Source: JAAZBG01 sp964390065
GTDB taxonomy: Bacteria > Fibrobacterota > Chitinivibrionia > Chitinivibrionales > Chitinispirillaceae
Length of the DNA: 64,000 bases
NCBI GenBank assembly: GCA_964390065.1
Contig: CAYMGX010000002.1
Span: 35,427 to 99,426 of the forward strand
Direction: 5' to 3'
Shown here: positions 28,027 to 37,007 of the stretch, in pieces
How positions within the stretch are numbered: the first letter of the stretch is position 1
Layout: every line of letters starts with the position of its first letter
Translations under genes and position numbers: made by a program
Notes under the pieces: model-generated
What the model saw: the letters and a program-made list of their open reading frames with translations, nothing else
Databases searched by the model: none
What the model was told of the DNA's origin: nothing

Positions 28027-29226
28027 ATGAATATAAATACACATATACACACACCATACTCTTTCAGCGCGTATGAATCAATAGGGGAGATTGTCACGGC
28101 TGCAAAGCGTGAGGGTGTGGCTGTGCTTGGTATTAATGATTACAATACTATTGATGGTCATGGACATTTCGCTGAGGAATGTTCAAAAAATGCCATATAT
28201 CCTTTGTTTAATATTGAATTCGTATCTGTAATTGAAGATGACAAAACCGAAAATCATCACTGGAATGATCCGGCCTGTGCCGGTATTATGCATTTGTGTG
28301 GTAAAGCGCTTGACTTTCCGGTAGCATTCAACAGCGATTCACGAAATTTGATTGGAACTGTCTGGAAAATCACACAGGACCGTATCTGGAAAATTATCAC
28401 AAAACTTAATGAGTATTTTAAATCCGTTACTATTGAGTATACTCTTGATTATAATGCATTACGTTCTCTTTATGCAAAGCATGCAATTACTGATTGGCAT
28501 ATCATTCGTGCTATATATTCAGATTTTATGTCAAAATGGGGAGGCACAGATCAACTCGTACAGAATTTCAAAACTATCCTTAAAACAGATTCATTTACAG
28601 CAGATTACAATAATGCGGTTTTTATGCAGAGGTTGATAAGAAGTAAGCTGTTAGATCCCGGTTCACCCGGTTTTGTTGAGGAATACTACAACAATAGTGT
28701 ACGGTACTATGAAGCTAAAATGCTCATTTTATCTGCAGGCGGCATACCATGTTATACACTGTTTCTTGATTCAAGTCAACCGCTTACTGACAAAGAGCAG
28801 TATATCGATCAGTTGATTAGTGAGTTGTTGTTAATGGATATTCGTGCAGTCGAGTTTATACCCGAAAGAGTTGATCCTTTCCTGCTAAAAAAATATGCGT
28901 ATCGTTTTTATGAGAAGGGTTTTATTGTCACGTTTGGAACTGAGCATAATCAGCTTGAGCGGTTGTCACTTGTTCCCCGAACATCTAATGGAAAAGCACT
29001 TGATGACGAGCTTCTACAGATAGGGTATGATGGCGCATGCATTTATGCAGCGCATCAGGAGATGCATCATCAGAAATGCCCGGGTTTTATCGATGATATA
29101 GGAAAGCGTATGGTTCATCCGGCACGAATCAGGGACTTTATCAGGATAGGTGATGATGTAATTAAGAGAACGTTACATCATGACGAGCAGCATGAAATTA
29201 AGTGGTATGAACCAACCTATTCATGA
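28027..29226 (+). CDS. PHP-domain metal-dependent phosphoesterase
   Basis: 399 aa. The N-terminal metal-binding motif is HIHTPYSF (residues 6-13), followed by GINDYNTIDGHGHF, where the first part corresponds to the PHP motif D-H/Y. Later histidines (TFGTEHNQLE, EMHHQKCP) could complete the trinuclear site. The family includes histidinol phosphatase and nucleotide phosphoesterases. This member is longer and has a central insertion, so the substrate is open. A ribosome site AAAGG lies 5 bases upstream. Confidence 0.8.
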   Translation: MNINTHIHTPYSFSAYESIGEIVTAAKREGVAVLGINDYNTIDGHGHFAEECSKNAIYPLFNIEFVSVIEDDKTENHHWNDPACAGIMHLCGKALDFPVAFNSDSRNLIGTVWKITQDRIWKIITKLNEYFKSVTIEYTLDYNALRSLYAKHAITDWHIIRAIYSDFMSKWGGTDQLVQNFKTILKTDSFTADYNNAVFMQRLIRSKLLDPGSPGFVEEYYNNSVRYYEAKMLILSAGGIPCYTLFLDSSQPLTDKEQYIDQLISELLLMDIRAVEFIPERVDPFLLKKYAYRFYEKGFIVTFGTEHNQLERLSLVPRTSNGKALDDELLQIGYDGACIYAAHQEMHHQKCPGFIDDIGKRMVHPARIRDFIRIGDDVIKRTLHHDEQHEIKWYEPTYS

Positions 29227-29414
29227 TTATTAGTAATAACTAATGGTTGGACAGGCATACTTTAAGCCGCATTACAAGCACAAACTTCAGAATCGTTTCT
29301 GAGTGTTGTAAAATCATTACGCAGACTAATGGATTTTTTACAGTTCAGAAACTATTTTTGAGTGAGTCGATTAATTATGAATCAATAAATTATCAGTATC
29401 AAGAATACATTTAC

Positions 29415-29984
29415 ATGGAATCTGCAAAAAAACTTTCTCAACATGATATAGAAACATATCTCAAACGGCTTAAACCGGGAGCTGTTTTGCTTGCCCGCAG
29501 CGAGCTGATGGATCCGAATTTCGAGGCAGCTGTTGTTTTAATATGCGTATACAACAATGACGGGGTATACGGCTTGGTGCTCAATAGGGCATCACATATG
29601 CCGGTATCTGAAGTTTTTGATGGGTACTCTGATTATCACAAGATTCGTGAGATCCGTATTGGCGGGCCGGTTCAGCAGGATGAACTTCAAATTCTTCAAA
29701 TTACAACGCATCCTATGGAGGAAGCTTACGAGGTAGTGCAGGGCGTTTATGTCGGTGGAAAATGGCAGAGTATCGATCAGATTATTTCTGCAGACAAGAC
29801 ACAGACGTTACTGTTCCTCGGGTATAGCGGATGGGGCCGGGAGCAGCTTGAGGAGGAAATCAGAGCTGGTGCCTGGGATGTTTATAATGTAAATACCTAT
29901 GAATTACTTCTTGGATCAATATCCAAAATCACCGGTGGTATCACCTCTATAAAATCGTATCTTGAAACGATTATCAGCAATTGA
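29415..29984 (+). CDS. YqgE/AlgH family protein
   Basis: 189 aa from the ATG at 29415, which aligns with the usual start of the family; the open frame begins at 29247 without support. The family core is clear: GAVLLARSELMDPNFEAAVVLI, GVYGLVLNRASHMPVSEVF, IGGPVQQDELQILQ and LFLGYSGWGREQLEEEI. The molecular function is not known; in Pseudomonas, AlgH influences alginate-related gene expression. Confidence 0.9.
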   Translation: MESAKKLSQHDIETYLKRLKPGAVLLARSELMDPNFEAAVVLICVYNNDGVYGLVLNRASHMPVSEVFDGYSDYHKIREIRIGGPVQQDELQILQITTHPMEEAYEVVQGVYVGGKWQSIDQIISADKTQTLLFLGYSGWGREQLEEEIRAGAWDVYNVNTYELLLGSISKITGGITSIKSYLETIISN

Positions 29985-30067
29985 TTGTAAAAGAGAATAC
30001 TTTACAGAATAAAATACACAATGCGGCGCTGATACTGCATTTTCTTTGTTTGTAAAAGGAGACTGAT

Positions 30068-30493
30068 GTGTCAGTTGTTGACAAATGCAGTAAATGTGAT
30101 GCGCATTGTTGCAGGCATGTTGCCGTGCAGATTGAAAAGCCTGTAACAAATAAAGAGATAGATCAGGTCCGGTGGTATTTACTTCACGAGAATGTGTGGG
30201 TATCAATTGATCATGATGGTAACTGGCTGCTTGAGTTTAGAACTCCATGCCGCCAGATTGTAAATAATCAATGTGGTGATTACGGGAACAGACCTGCTAT
30301 CTGTCGTGATTACCCCGGTGAAAATGAGTTTTGCGAGCGTGAAACTGATGATACATCATATGCGGTTCTTTTTACAAATGAAAATGAGTTTCTACAGTAT
30401 CTGAAAAAACAGGATCTAAAAAAAACAACCTTACGAACGAGAATAAAAAAATCACAGGCCAAGCAGAAAGTTCAAAGAAACAGGTATGTTTGA
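30068..30493 (+). CDS. YkgJ-type cysteine cluster protein
   Basis: 141 aa starting at GTG 30068, 6 bases after AGGAG. Cysteines are arranged as CSKCDAHCCRHVAV near the N-terminus and C-x(6)-NQCGDYGNRPAICRDYPG in the middle, the YkgJ pattern for metal or cluster binding. The C-terminus is lysine-rich. It is the second YkgJ protein in the window and overlaps the zupT start by 8 bases, suggesting a link to metal handling. Confidence 0.83.
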   Translation: MSVVDKCSKCDAHCCRHVAVQIEKPVTNKEIDQVRWYLLHENVWVSIDHDGNWLLEFRTPCRQIVNNQCGDYGNRPAICRDYPGENEFCERETDDTSYAVLFTNENEFLQYLKKQDLKKTTLRTRIKKSQAKQKVQRNRYV

Positions 30494-31295
30494 GCAAAAT
30501 GTAGTGCTTATGGCTTTTTTACTGACCCTGTTTGCAGGTTTATCAACAGGTGTAGGTTCCATTCTGGCCCTTGTCACAAAAAAAACCAATACACGATTCC
30601 TGTCGCTTGCACTTGGTTTTTCCGCTGGTGTGATGATTTATGTGTCAATGGTTGAGATTTTTGTCAAGGCAAAGGATGCCCTTACCGGTGCGCTTGGTAT
30701 AAAACCCGGATCGTGGATTACGGTCGTAGCTTTCTTTGCAGGGATGATTCTTATTGCGCTTATTGATAAATTGATACCATCCTATGAAAATCCTCATGAA
30801 TCCCGAAAAGTTGAGGAAATGGATGATGAGCACAAGCGTGGAGCAAAGCTTAAAAAAATGGGATTACTTGCTGCGCTTGCCATAGGCATTCATAATTTTC
30901 CTGAAGGTATTGCAACATTTGCATCTGCACTAAAGGATCCATCATTGGGTATAGCAATAGCAATTGCGGTTGCTATTCATAATATTCCTGAAGGTATCGC
31001 GGTTAGCGTTCCTGTGTACTTTGCAACAGGAAGCAGGAAAAAGGCTTTTATACTGTCATTTTTAAGTGGAATTTCTGAACCGGTTGGTGCACTTGTCGGG
31101 TATCTGTTGCTGATGCCATTCTTCAGTGATGTGACTTTCGGGATACTGTTTGCATCAGTCGCCGGTATTATGGTGTTCATTTCGCTTGATGAATTGCTGC
31201 CATCGGCACGGGAATACGGTGAGGCACATCTGTCTGTTTACGGACTTATAAGCGGCATGATCGTGATGGCGGTCAGTTTACTACTCTTTATCTGA
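30486..31295 (+). CDS. zupT: ZIP-family zinc transporter
   Basis: 269 aa with eight hydrophobic segments. The metal-site motifs are complete: HNFPEGIATFASAL in TM4 and HNIPEGIAVSVPVYFATGSRKKAF in TM5, typical of ZupT. A histidine/acidic loop (HESRKVEEMDDEHKRG) separates TM3 and TM4. It imports zinc and other divalent metals. Start by overlap with the preceding gene; ATG 30510 is a less likely alternative. Confidence 0.93.
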   Translation: MFEQNVVLMAFLLTLFAGLSTGVGSILALVTKKTNTRFLSLALGFSAGVMIYVSMVEIFVKAKDALTGALGIKPGSWITVVAFFAGMILIALIDKLIPSYENPHESRKVEEMDDEHKRGAKLKKMGLLAALAIGIHNFPEGIATFASALKDPSLGIAIAIAVAIHNIPEGIAVSVPVYFATGSRKKAFILSFLSGISEPVGALVGYLLLMPFFSDVTFGILFASVAGIMVFISLDELLPSAREYGEAHLSVYGLISGMIVMAVSLLLFI

Positions 31296-31300
31296 TACTG

Positions 31301-31337
31301 CCATGTAGAGACGCATTCTCCATACGCCTCTACATGG
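31301..31337. terminator. Hairpin between convergent zupT and typA
   Basis: A perfect 10-bp inverted repeat, CCATGTAGAG and CTCTACATGG, with a 17-nt loop, begins 6 bp after the zupT stop. It can fold on both transcripts. It resembles dispersed GTAGAGACG-type palindromes as much as a classical terminator; no T-tract follows. Confidence 0.5.
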
Positions 31338-31370
31338 TTTGTCGTGTACGAAATAACATTTAACGTTATA

Positions 31371-33140
31371 TTATCTTTTTCTCAACCTGATTGATTTCGG
31401 TGTTAATTCAACCAGTTCATCATCATTGATGTAGGCGATGCAGTCCTCAAGAGTCATTTCTGTTGGTGGTGTCAGGAGCACGTTATCGTCAGAGCCGGCA
31501 GCACGCATATTGGTCAACTTTTTAGATTTTCCTGGATTGACAACAAGGTCATTGTTTCTGCAATGTTCACCAACAATCATACCTGCGTATACGTTAACTG
31601 CTGGGCCAACAAACATTTTTCCGCGGTCCTGAAGACTGAAAAGGCCATACGCAGCTGTAATGCAGGGATCTTTTGTAACCAGGACACCATTTTGCCGTGT
31701 CTTTATTTCACCGACATAAGGACCATATTCAAGGAATACATAGTTCATGGTTCCCATACCGCGTGTATCGGTCATAAATTCCGAGCGGTAACCAAGCAGA
31801 CCGCGGGTAGGAATTTTAAACACCAGGCGGGCCATGCCGTTTTCCTGAACCATCTCGGTCATAATACCTTTACGCCCACCGAGCTTTTCGATAACGGCTC
31901 CCATAAATTTTTCATCAACATCGATGGTCAGTTCTTCGTATGGTTCGAGTTTTTCCCCGTTTTCCTCTTTCATGATAACCTGCGGACGGGTGACCTGAAA
32001 CTCGTAGCCTTCACGGCGCATGCGCTCGATAAGTATTGATAAGTGAAGTTCTCCGCGGCCAGATACTTTAAAGCCGATTGTCCCCTGAAGTTCTTCAACA
32101 AACAGTGCCACATCAGAAAGTATTTCGCGGGCAAGCCTATCCTGGATATGCCGGGATGTAACAAATTTCCCCTCTTTTCCCGCAAATGGTGAATCGTTGG
32201 GAATAAAGTTCATCGATATTGTAGGAGGGTCAATTACTGTAGGAGGGAGTGGAATCGGATTCAACGGGTCGGTAAAGGTAACTCCAACGGTAACCTCATC
32301 CATACCTGCTACGGCAACAATTTCACCTACTGATGCGATTTCAGTTGGAACTTTTTGAACGCCGTCGTATCTGTAAACTTTCGAGATACGTGCAGGTACA
32401 AGTGATCCATCTCGTAAGGCGACACTGATCTCTTTATTGACATTGAGTGTGCCGGAGGTAATTTTCCCGATACCAAGTCGACCAAGAAATGATGAATAAT
32501 CAATTGAACTGACAAGCATCTGTAAGGGTGCATCCGGATCACCCTTTGGTGATGGAATATTGGTCAATATTTTTTCGTAAAGAGGCTCGAGTGTCATACC
32601 ATCTTCATCCGGATCGTTACGTGCGAAACCGTCTTTCGCTGATGCGTACACTACCGGGAAGTCAAGGATGTGGTCGGGTGCATTAAGCTTTACAAAGAGA
32701 TCAAACACCTGGTCAACAACCCATACCGGTCGTGCCGATGGTTTATCGATTTTGTTGATCACAACAATTACCGGAAGATTTAATGCGAGTGCTTTCTTGA
32801 GAACGAAATAGGTCTGAGGCATGGGACCTTCAGACGCATCAACCAGTAGCAGCACACCATCAGCCATCATAAGAACACGTTCAACCTGACCGCCGAAATC
32901 AGCATGTCCCGGTGTGTCAATAATATTAATCAGATGACCACGATAATGAAATGATCCATTTTTAGCAGAGATCGTGATACCGCGCTCTTTTTCAAGATCC
33001 ATTGAATCCATGAGTCGTTCTGCGACAACCTGATTATCTCTGAACATTCCGCTTTGTTTGAAAAGCTGGTCGACAAGCGTTGTTTTACCATGGTCAACGT
33101 GGGCAATAATCGCGATGTTTCTAATTCTGATTTGTTTCAT
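31371..33140 (-). CDS. typA: Ribosome-associated GTPase TypA/BipA
   Basis: 589 aa, close to the usual 600. The G domain contains AHVDHGKTT (G1), the RGITISAKNGS switch I segment (G2), DTPGHADFGG (G3) and NKIDKP (G4). EF-G-like domains II, III and V follow, then the TypA-specific C-terminal domain. It acts in ribosome assembly and stress adaptation. A good ribosome site (AAGGATCT) precedes the ATG. Confidence 0.97.
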   Translation of the reverse strand: MKQIRIRNIAIIAHVDHGKTTLVDQLFKQSGMFRDNQVVAERLMDSMDLEKERGITISAKNGSFHYRGHLINIIDTPGHADFGGQVERVLMMADGVLLLVDASEGPMPQTYFVLKKALALNLPVIVVINKIDKPSARPVWVVDQVFDLFVKLNAPDHILDFPVVYASAKDGFARNDPDEDGMTLEPLYEKILTNIPSPKGDPDAPLQMLVSSIDYSSFLGRLGIGKITSGTLNVNKEISVALRDGSLVPARISKVYRYDGVQKVPTEIASVGEIVAVAGMDEVTVGVTFTDPLNPIPLPPTVIDPPTISMNFIPNDSPFAGKEGKFVTSRHIQDRLAREILSDVALFVEELQGTIGFKVSGRGELHLSILIERMRREGYEFQVTRPQVIMKEENGEKLEPYEELTIDVDEKFMGAVIEKLGGRKGIMTEMVQENGMARLVFKIPTRGLLGYRSEFMTDTRGMGTMNYVFLEYGPYVGEIKTRQNGVLVTKDPCITAAYGLFSLQDRGKMFVGPAVNVYAGMIVGEHCRNNDLVVNPGKSKKLTNMRAAGSDDNVLLTPPTEMTLEDCIAYINDDELVELTPKSIRLRKR

Positions 33141-33247
33141 AGATCCTTACACTGCTAAAAAATATAACCGGTTACTTTCGGTCCTTGATTGGAAAATATC
33201 TCGTAAGTTATTATTGTAAAACTTATTAGGAAATTCCAGGAATTAAT

Positions 33248-33436
33248 GTGCATGCAACTGTGGTCCCTAAAAAAGGAGAGTCGCAAAGCGAGTGCATAAA
33301 TTACATTTCGCCAGATTTTTTTGTGAGTGAAAAATACGAAAAATATTTGAATGGTAGTGAAATTAAATTAGATAGTACAGAAGTGGGTACTATTTTCGTT
33401 GGAATAGAAAACATGATGCTTTTTCAACAAAAATGA
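33248..33436 (+). CDS. Possible small protein (62 aa)
   Basis: A GTG start follows AGGA by 6 bases. The product is soluble and charged, without recognised family. It sits at the edge of a decayed stretch between typA and the DUF2141-like gene, so it may be a remnant. Low confidence. Confidence 0.3.
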   Translation: MHATVVPKKGESQSECINYISPDFFVSEKYEKYLNGSEIKLDSTEVGTIFVGIENMMLFQQK

Positions 33437-33604
33437 ACTAAGAGCGGGGTGGCTACCTTAAAGCATATCCCTGTATATTGTTATGCCTGCGTTACGTTAG
33501 TGGTGAAGAACCACCGGTAAAATGTATTTTAAAATGCGGTTGGCAGGTGGTGTATGCATCAGTTTTCGGACATCGTTACTTTAAAAAAGGTTACCAACTA
33601 AACA

Positions 33605-33904
33605 ATGAAAATAAATACTCCCAGTATGACTGCTGAGCTTGATGCAATGATGCGCGCTATGGCGGCCTGTTACAGTGGTACGCGGTCAGTTATGCAGGAC
33701 AGATTTGCTATCATGTTTTGCGGTATCAGGGTGATACCTGCATTTTGTTTGGATATGCTGATACTGTTAATATTTACTCAGACCGGACAGTTGAAATAGG
33801 TTGATGCAGATTTTCTTGATTGCCTGTTTCGTCAAAGTAATGGAACGCTCATACAGCGTCGGGTGCTTGGTTTTGTTGCAGCGGTTATGATGGGCGTATC
33901 ATAA
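33605..33904 (+). pseudogene. Frame-broken gene remnant
   Basis: No single frame is open, but successive frames give protein-like stretches. ATG 33605 opens MKINTPSMTAELDAMM. The +2 frame from about 33645 reads DARYGGLLQWYAVSYAG and on to VNIYSDRTVEIG (stop near 33804). The next frame continues from 33800 with VDADFLDCLFRQSNGTLIQRR to a stop at 33904. The abutting of these stretches suggests one gene broken by at least two frameshifts. The family was not recognised, and chance cannot be excluded. The 33437-33604 segment upstream shows only short open pieces. Confidence 0.3.
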
Positions 33905-33918
33905 AGTATGCTTCAAGA

Positions 33919-34431
33919 ATGAAAATTCTGTTTCCGGAACTCCGTTACATTGTAGCGGGTTGGATTACGTTTTTTGTAAACAGGCCATTCAACGTAACGT
34001 GTATTGTTAATGGGGTGAAGTCCAGACTAAGTGTTACCAGTGTGATGATTAATAATAGTGGCGCAGAAATGTTTTCGACGATTAAAAAATACCGCTTGAA
34101 AGTGAGCGTATTTCTGAAAATGGATACAGCATTTTCACAGGAGAGAGGCTTTTTTGATGGTAATCTGTCAATTAGCGGTACCATTACCGGATTTAAGAAA
34201 GGGGCTGGAATTTACATTGCACTCTATGACAGCCAGCAGAATTTTAAAAATAAAAAATTTACAAACGCATTGAGGATACCAGCTGATAGCGTGCGATCAG
34301 ATTCTATTACCTATAAACTTTTTTATACTCCTCTGAAAGCAATGCAACGGCCAATGTTCTCAAATTGTAAGTTTGATCTCAGAAATGATCTTACAGATGT
34401 AAATCTGACGTTTATTAATATGAGACGGTAA
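33919..34431 (+). CDS. DUF2141-like protein, possibly truncated
   Basis: 170 aa. The second half (NLSISGTITGFKKGAGIYIALYDSQQNF) matches the DUF2141 pattern, a small exported beta-rich domain. The first 70 residues do not look like a normal signal peptide, and the ATG at 33919 has no clear ribosome site. The gene may be 5'-damaged, in line with the decayed region before it. Confidence 0.5.
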   Translation: MKILFPELRYIVAGWITFFVNRPFNVTCIVNGVKSRLSVTSVMINNSGAEMFSTIKKYRLKVSVFLKMDTAFSQERGFFDGNLSISGTITGFKKGAGIYIALYDSQQNFKNKKFTNALRIPADSVRSDSITYKLFYTPLKAMQRPMFSNCKFDLRNDLTDVNLTFINMRR

Positions 34432-34454
34432 TGGTCCAGGAAATCTGCTTTTAC

Positions 34455-34940
34455 CTACTCATATTTCCTGTTATTAAACCAGATCCAGCCATTCTCATGT
34501 TTAAATCCAGGATCGTGGTGTGTCCAGTGAACGAGACCACCCTCACTATTCCACACATATTCACCATGGACATAGACAAGGCTGTTTTGTGAAATGCCTG
34601 AAACCGGTGGGGCTATATCAATATTATGGGCAATTAGAAGAGTCTGGGCATTTGACATTCTGATAATAAACCGTTGATGCCAGTCTCCGATCGTATCGTT
34701 ACTTAGTAGCCGCGTAACATTCCCTTTAACGGTTACGACAACACCACTGTCTTTATTATTAAAGTGTGTGGTCATTGATGCAATTGGAGTCAGAAGCGAA
34801 TCAAGTGATGATGATGACTGTTCTGATGGTAGTATTAGTGTGGTATCACTTTGCGGTTGTGAACATGAAGCTGACAGAAGAAGCAACATAGTCGTAAACC
34901 ATGTTGCAATTTTGAGTGTCAGTAGTCTTCGTAACTTCAT
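34455..34940 (-). CDS. DUF3465-family lipoprotein
   Basis: 161 aa. A signal peptide ends in LLSASC, a lipobox-like site, followed by a Ser-rich linker. The rest is the DUF3465 domain with its hallmarks: DWHQRFIIRMSNAQTLLIAHNIDIAPPV, GEYVWNSEGGLVHWTHHDP and HENGWIWFNNRKYE. The fold is probably OB-like; function is unknown. A strong ribosome site (GGAGGGG) precedes the ATG. It is convergent with the DUF2141-like gene. Confidence 0.88.
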   Translation of the reverse strand: MKLRRLLTLKIATWFTTMLLLLSASCSQPQSDTTLILPSEQSSSSLDSLLTPIASMTTHFNNKDSGVVVTVKGNVTRLLSNDTIGDWHQRFIIRMSNAQTLLIAHNIDIAPPVSGISQNSLVYVHGEYVWNSEGGLVHWTHHDPGFKHENGWIWFNNRKYE

Positions 34941-35065
34941 AGGCCCCTCCGGATCTTATTCGATTTCCAATGATTTTTACGATACTAATTATATCGTTTG
35001 TACAGTGCTGCGGCAATGATAAAGTTCCGGAGTTTGGATGGACTGGCACCCGAAACGGTACAATA

Positions 35066-36526
35066 TCACTTCGCCTCAACAGCCTTTTCGGTAAATTTAC
35101 CAAATATTTCCGCGGATACGGTATCAATGTTGCTACTGTTGACTAAAATGTAAAGAACATCACCTGAGAGTAACTTTGTTGAGCCTTGCGGTGCAATAAT
35201 CTTGTCATTGCGATTGATCATGGTAATTGTTGTACCGGCAGGAAGACGCAGTGCTGAAATCTGTGTTGATCCTTCGTACAGATCATCATCAATAGTAATC
35301 TCACATAGTTCAAGTTCATTAGAGTTAATGGTAACGAGTTCCATTGTCTGGGTCGGGCGGGGTTTACTTTTAGTGGTCAGCTTGAAATATGATGCAATTT
35401 TACCGATTGTTGTGCCCTGAATAAGCATGGATAGTGTGACCGCAAAGAAAATGATATTAAAAGTATCTTTTGATGCCTCAATACCCGCTGCAACCGGATA
35501 GGTTGCAAGCACAATCGGCACTGCGCCCCTGAGTCCGCCCCAGCTCATGAGTATCTGCTCCTTAATGGAAAATTTACCAAAGAAGGTACAGGCATATAAT
35601 GCAATCGGGCGTGCGATAAATGTAAGCACAACAAACAACACAAGACCATCAACCCATATAGAACCAAACTCTTTTGGAAAAACCAGAAGGCCAAGCAATA
35701 CAAATATTCCCACATTGGCAATCGTTGAAAGCGCATCAATAAACGATGAAAATGTTTTTTTGTAGGGCATTGATGAGTTACCCATAACAAAACCGGCAAA
35801 AAATGATGACATCATACCACTTGAGCCAAGGCTTTGTGCCACACCATACGAAAGAAGTATGATACCGATCAGGAAAATATAAAAGTAACTTTTGTCAAGG
35901 CTCTTGACCCGTTGACTTAAGTAAACGCCGAGTTTCCCAAGAAGTAAACCTATGAGAATGCCGCCTGCAAGCTGCCATAAAAAGGATAAACCGATCTCAA
36001 AAGGCTGTTGAGTATTTGACTGCATCAGCTGTACAGCAAAGGTAGTCAGAATAATTGCCATTGGATCATTACTTGCAGATTCTATTTCTGTCATGGCAGT
36101 AAGACGCGGACTGAGAGATCGGGAACGTAATATCGAAAATACAGCAGCTGCATCAGTTGATGAAATAATACATCCGAGTAGAAATGAATGCATCAGATCG
36201 TAGTGAAGAACAAGGTGAAGCAGCCAAGCTGTGATTACGGCGGTAAGCACAACTCCGAGTGTCGCGCTTGTCATTGACGGCCCAAAGACGGTTTTTAAAA
36301 GTTCTTTCCGGGTACCAAATCCCCCGGCAAATAAAACAAAAATCAGAGCAAGGTCTGCAAGCTGCCTGGCCATTGTCGCATTGTCAAAATATATCAGCCC
36401 GGTTACATCACTGCCAAAAACTATCCCCATGCCAAGCGCAATTACAACAAGCGGTAAGCGCCACTTACTGGCCATCCGGGCGGTTAGGACAATTGAAAGA
36501 AGAATTAGTGCAAGGATGAGGTACAT
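35066..36526 (-). CDS. Cation/proton antiporter, NhaP2/CvrA-like
   Basis: 486 aa. About 12 membrane segments of the CPA1 type occupy residues 1-390 (CIISSTDAAAVFSILRSRSL carries the conserved acidic site, IESASNDPMAIILTTF the second). A cytoplasmic TrkA-C/RCK-C-like domain follows (EITIDDDLYEGSTQISALRLPAGTTITMI). Such proteins exchange K+ or Na+ for H+. It is monocistronic, with 125 bp to the lipoprotein gene downstream. Confidence 0.9.
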   Translation of the reverse strand: MYLILALILLSIVLTARMASKWRLPLVVIALGMGIVFGSDVTGLIYFDNATMARQLADLALIFVLFAGGFGTRKELLKTVFGPSMTSATLGVVLTAVITAWLLHLVLHYDLMHSFLLGCIISSTDAAAVFSILRSRSLSPRLTAMTEIESASNDPMAIILTTFAVQLMQSNTQQPFEIGLSFLWQLAGGILIGLLLGKLGVYLSQRVKSLDKSYFYIFLIGIILLSYGVAQSLGSSGMMSSFFAGFVMGNSSMPYKKTFSSFIDALSTIANVGIFVLLGLLVFPKEFGSIWVDGLVLFVVLTFIARPIALYACTFFGKFSIKEQILMSWGGLRGAVPIVLATYPVAAGIEASKDTFNIIFFAVTLSMLIQGTTIGKIASYFKLTTKSKPRPTQTMELVTINSNELELCEITIDDDLYEGSTQISALRLPAGTTITMINRNDKIIAPQGSTKLLSGDVLYILVNSSNIDTVSAEIFGKFTEKAVEAK

Positions 36527-36645
36527 ATATCGCTTTCAAATGCTGCTGGAGGTTATGGAATTACAGTGACAACACACTATGCTGGTCTGGATGTCTGCGT
36601 TAAATGAGCAATGCCTTGCTAACGACAACCTGATTCCTGATGTTC

Positions 36646-36662
36646 GATTAATAATATTAATC
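36646..36662. promoter_or_regulatory. Perfect palindrome, possible activator site
   Basis: GATTAAT-AAT-ATTAATC, 7-bp perfect arms, lies 27 bp upstream of a sigma-54-like element at 36689. Position suits an upstream activator site, but the binding protein is unknown. Confidence 0.4.
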
Positions 36663-36688
36663 AGTGTTTAATAAAAGTCAATAAATGT

Positions 36689-36705
36689 TTGGCATAAAAG
36701 TTGAT
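36689..36705 (+). promoter_or_regulatory. Weak sigma-54-like promoter
   Basis: TTGGCATAAAAGTTGAT has GG at -24 and ten bases of spacing, with TTGA instead of TTGC at -12. About 10 of 13 consensus positions match. Predicted start near 36716, just before the structured leader. The changed -12 base makes this tentative. Confidence 0.35.
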
Positions 36706-36718
36706 TTAATAAATTGTC

Positions 36719-36889
36719 GATCAATTGGTGTAGATCCGGAAATACGACTATGCTCAAACATCTCCGGGGCACAACCATTATCGATGTATGGTGGTACCAT
36801 GTGTGGAATTGAGGATCTATTGATGAATTCTGCATCCGGTAACATCCCGGATATAAACAGGCATAGTCGGGGGATACGGTTTCCCCGAC
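36719..36889 (+). ncRNA. Structured leader candidate
   Basis: Several complementary arms can form. Stem A pairs TAGATCC (36731-36737, plus ATCAA at 36719) with GGATCTA (36813-36819, plus TTGAT). Stem B pairs CGACTATGC (36745-36753) with GCATAGTCG (36861-36869). Small hairpins lie at 36788-36800 and 36834-36852. Stem D pairs GTCGGGGGA (36866-36874) with TTCCCCGAC (36881-36889). A and B interlock, and B and D share bases, so they are alternatives, as in a switch. No T-tract follows D. An open frame of 79 codons overlaps (36685-36924) but lacks a ribosome site. Confidence 0.35.
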
Positions 36890-36920
36890 ATAGTAACAGG
36901 CTGAGTTGGAGCAAACATGT

Positions 36921-36954
36921 ATAAACAAATGTTTATGTATAAACATTTGTTTAT
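36921..36954. promoter_or_regulatory. Perfect 34-bp inverted repeat, operator-like
   Basis: ATAAACAAATGTTTAT and its exact reverse complement are separated by only GT. Each half is itself a palindrome around an AA or TT centre (ATAAACA/TGTTTAT), so the element is also two tandem 18-bp near-repeats. It lies 53 bp before the first gene of the two-component cassette. A dimeric or tetrameric repressor or activator site is the natural reading; the partner is unknown. Confidence 0.6.
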
Positions 36955-37007
36955 GCCACTTAAGCTATAACAAATGCTGGTAAACAATAGCAGGAGGATT
37001 AGTAATT

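Noticed and set aside
36685..36924. 79-codon plus-strand frame and overlapping minus frames in the cassette leader
   Set aside because: No ribosome site, unusual composition, and both strands are equally open because the segment is rich in inverted repeats.
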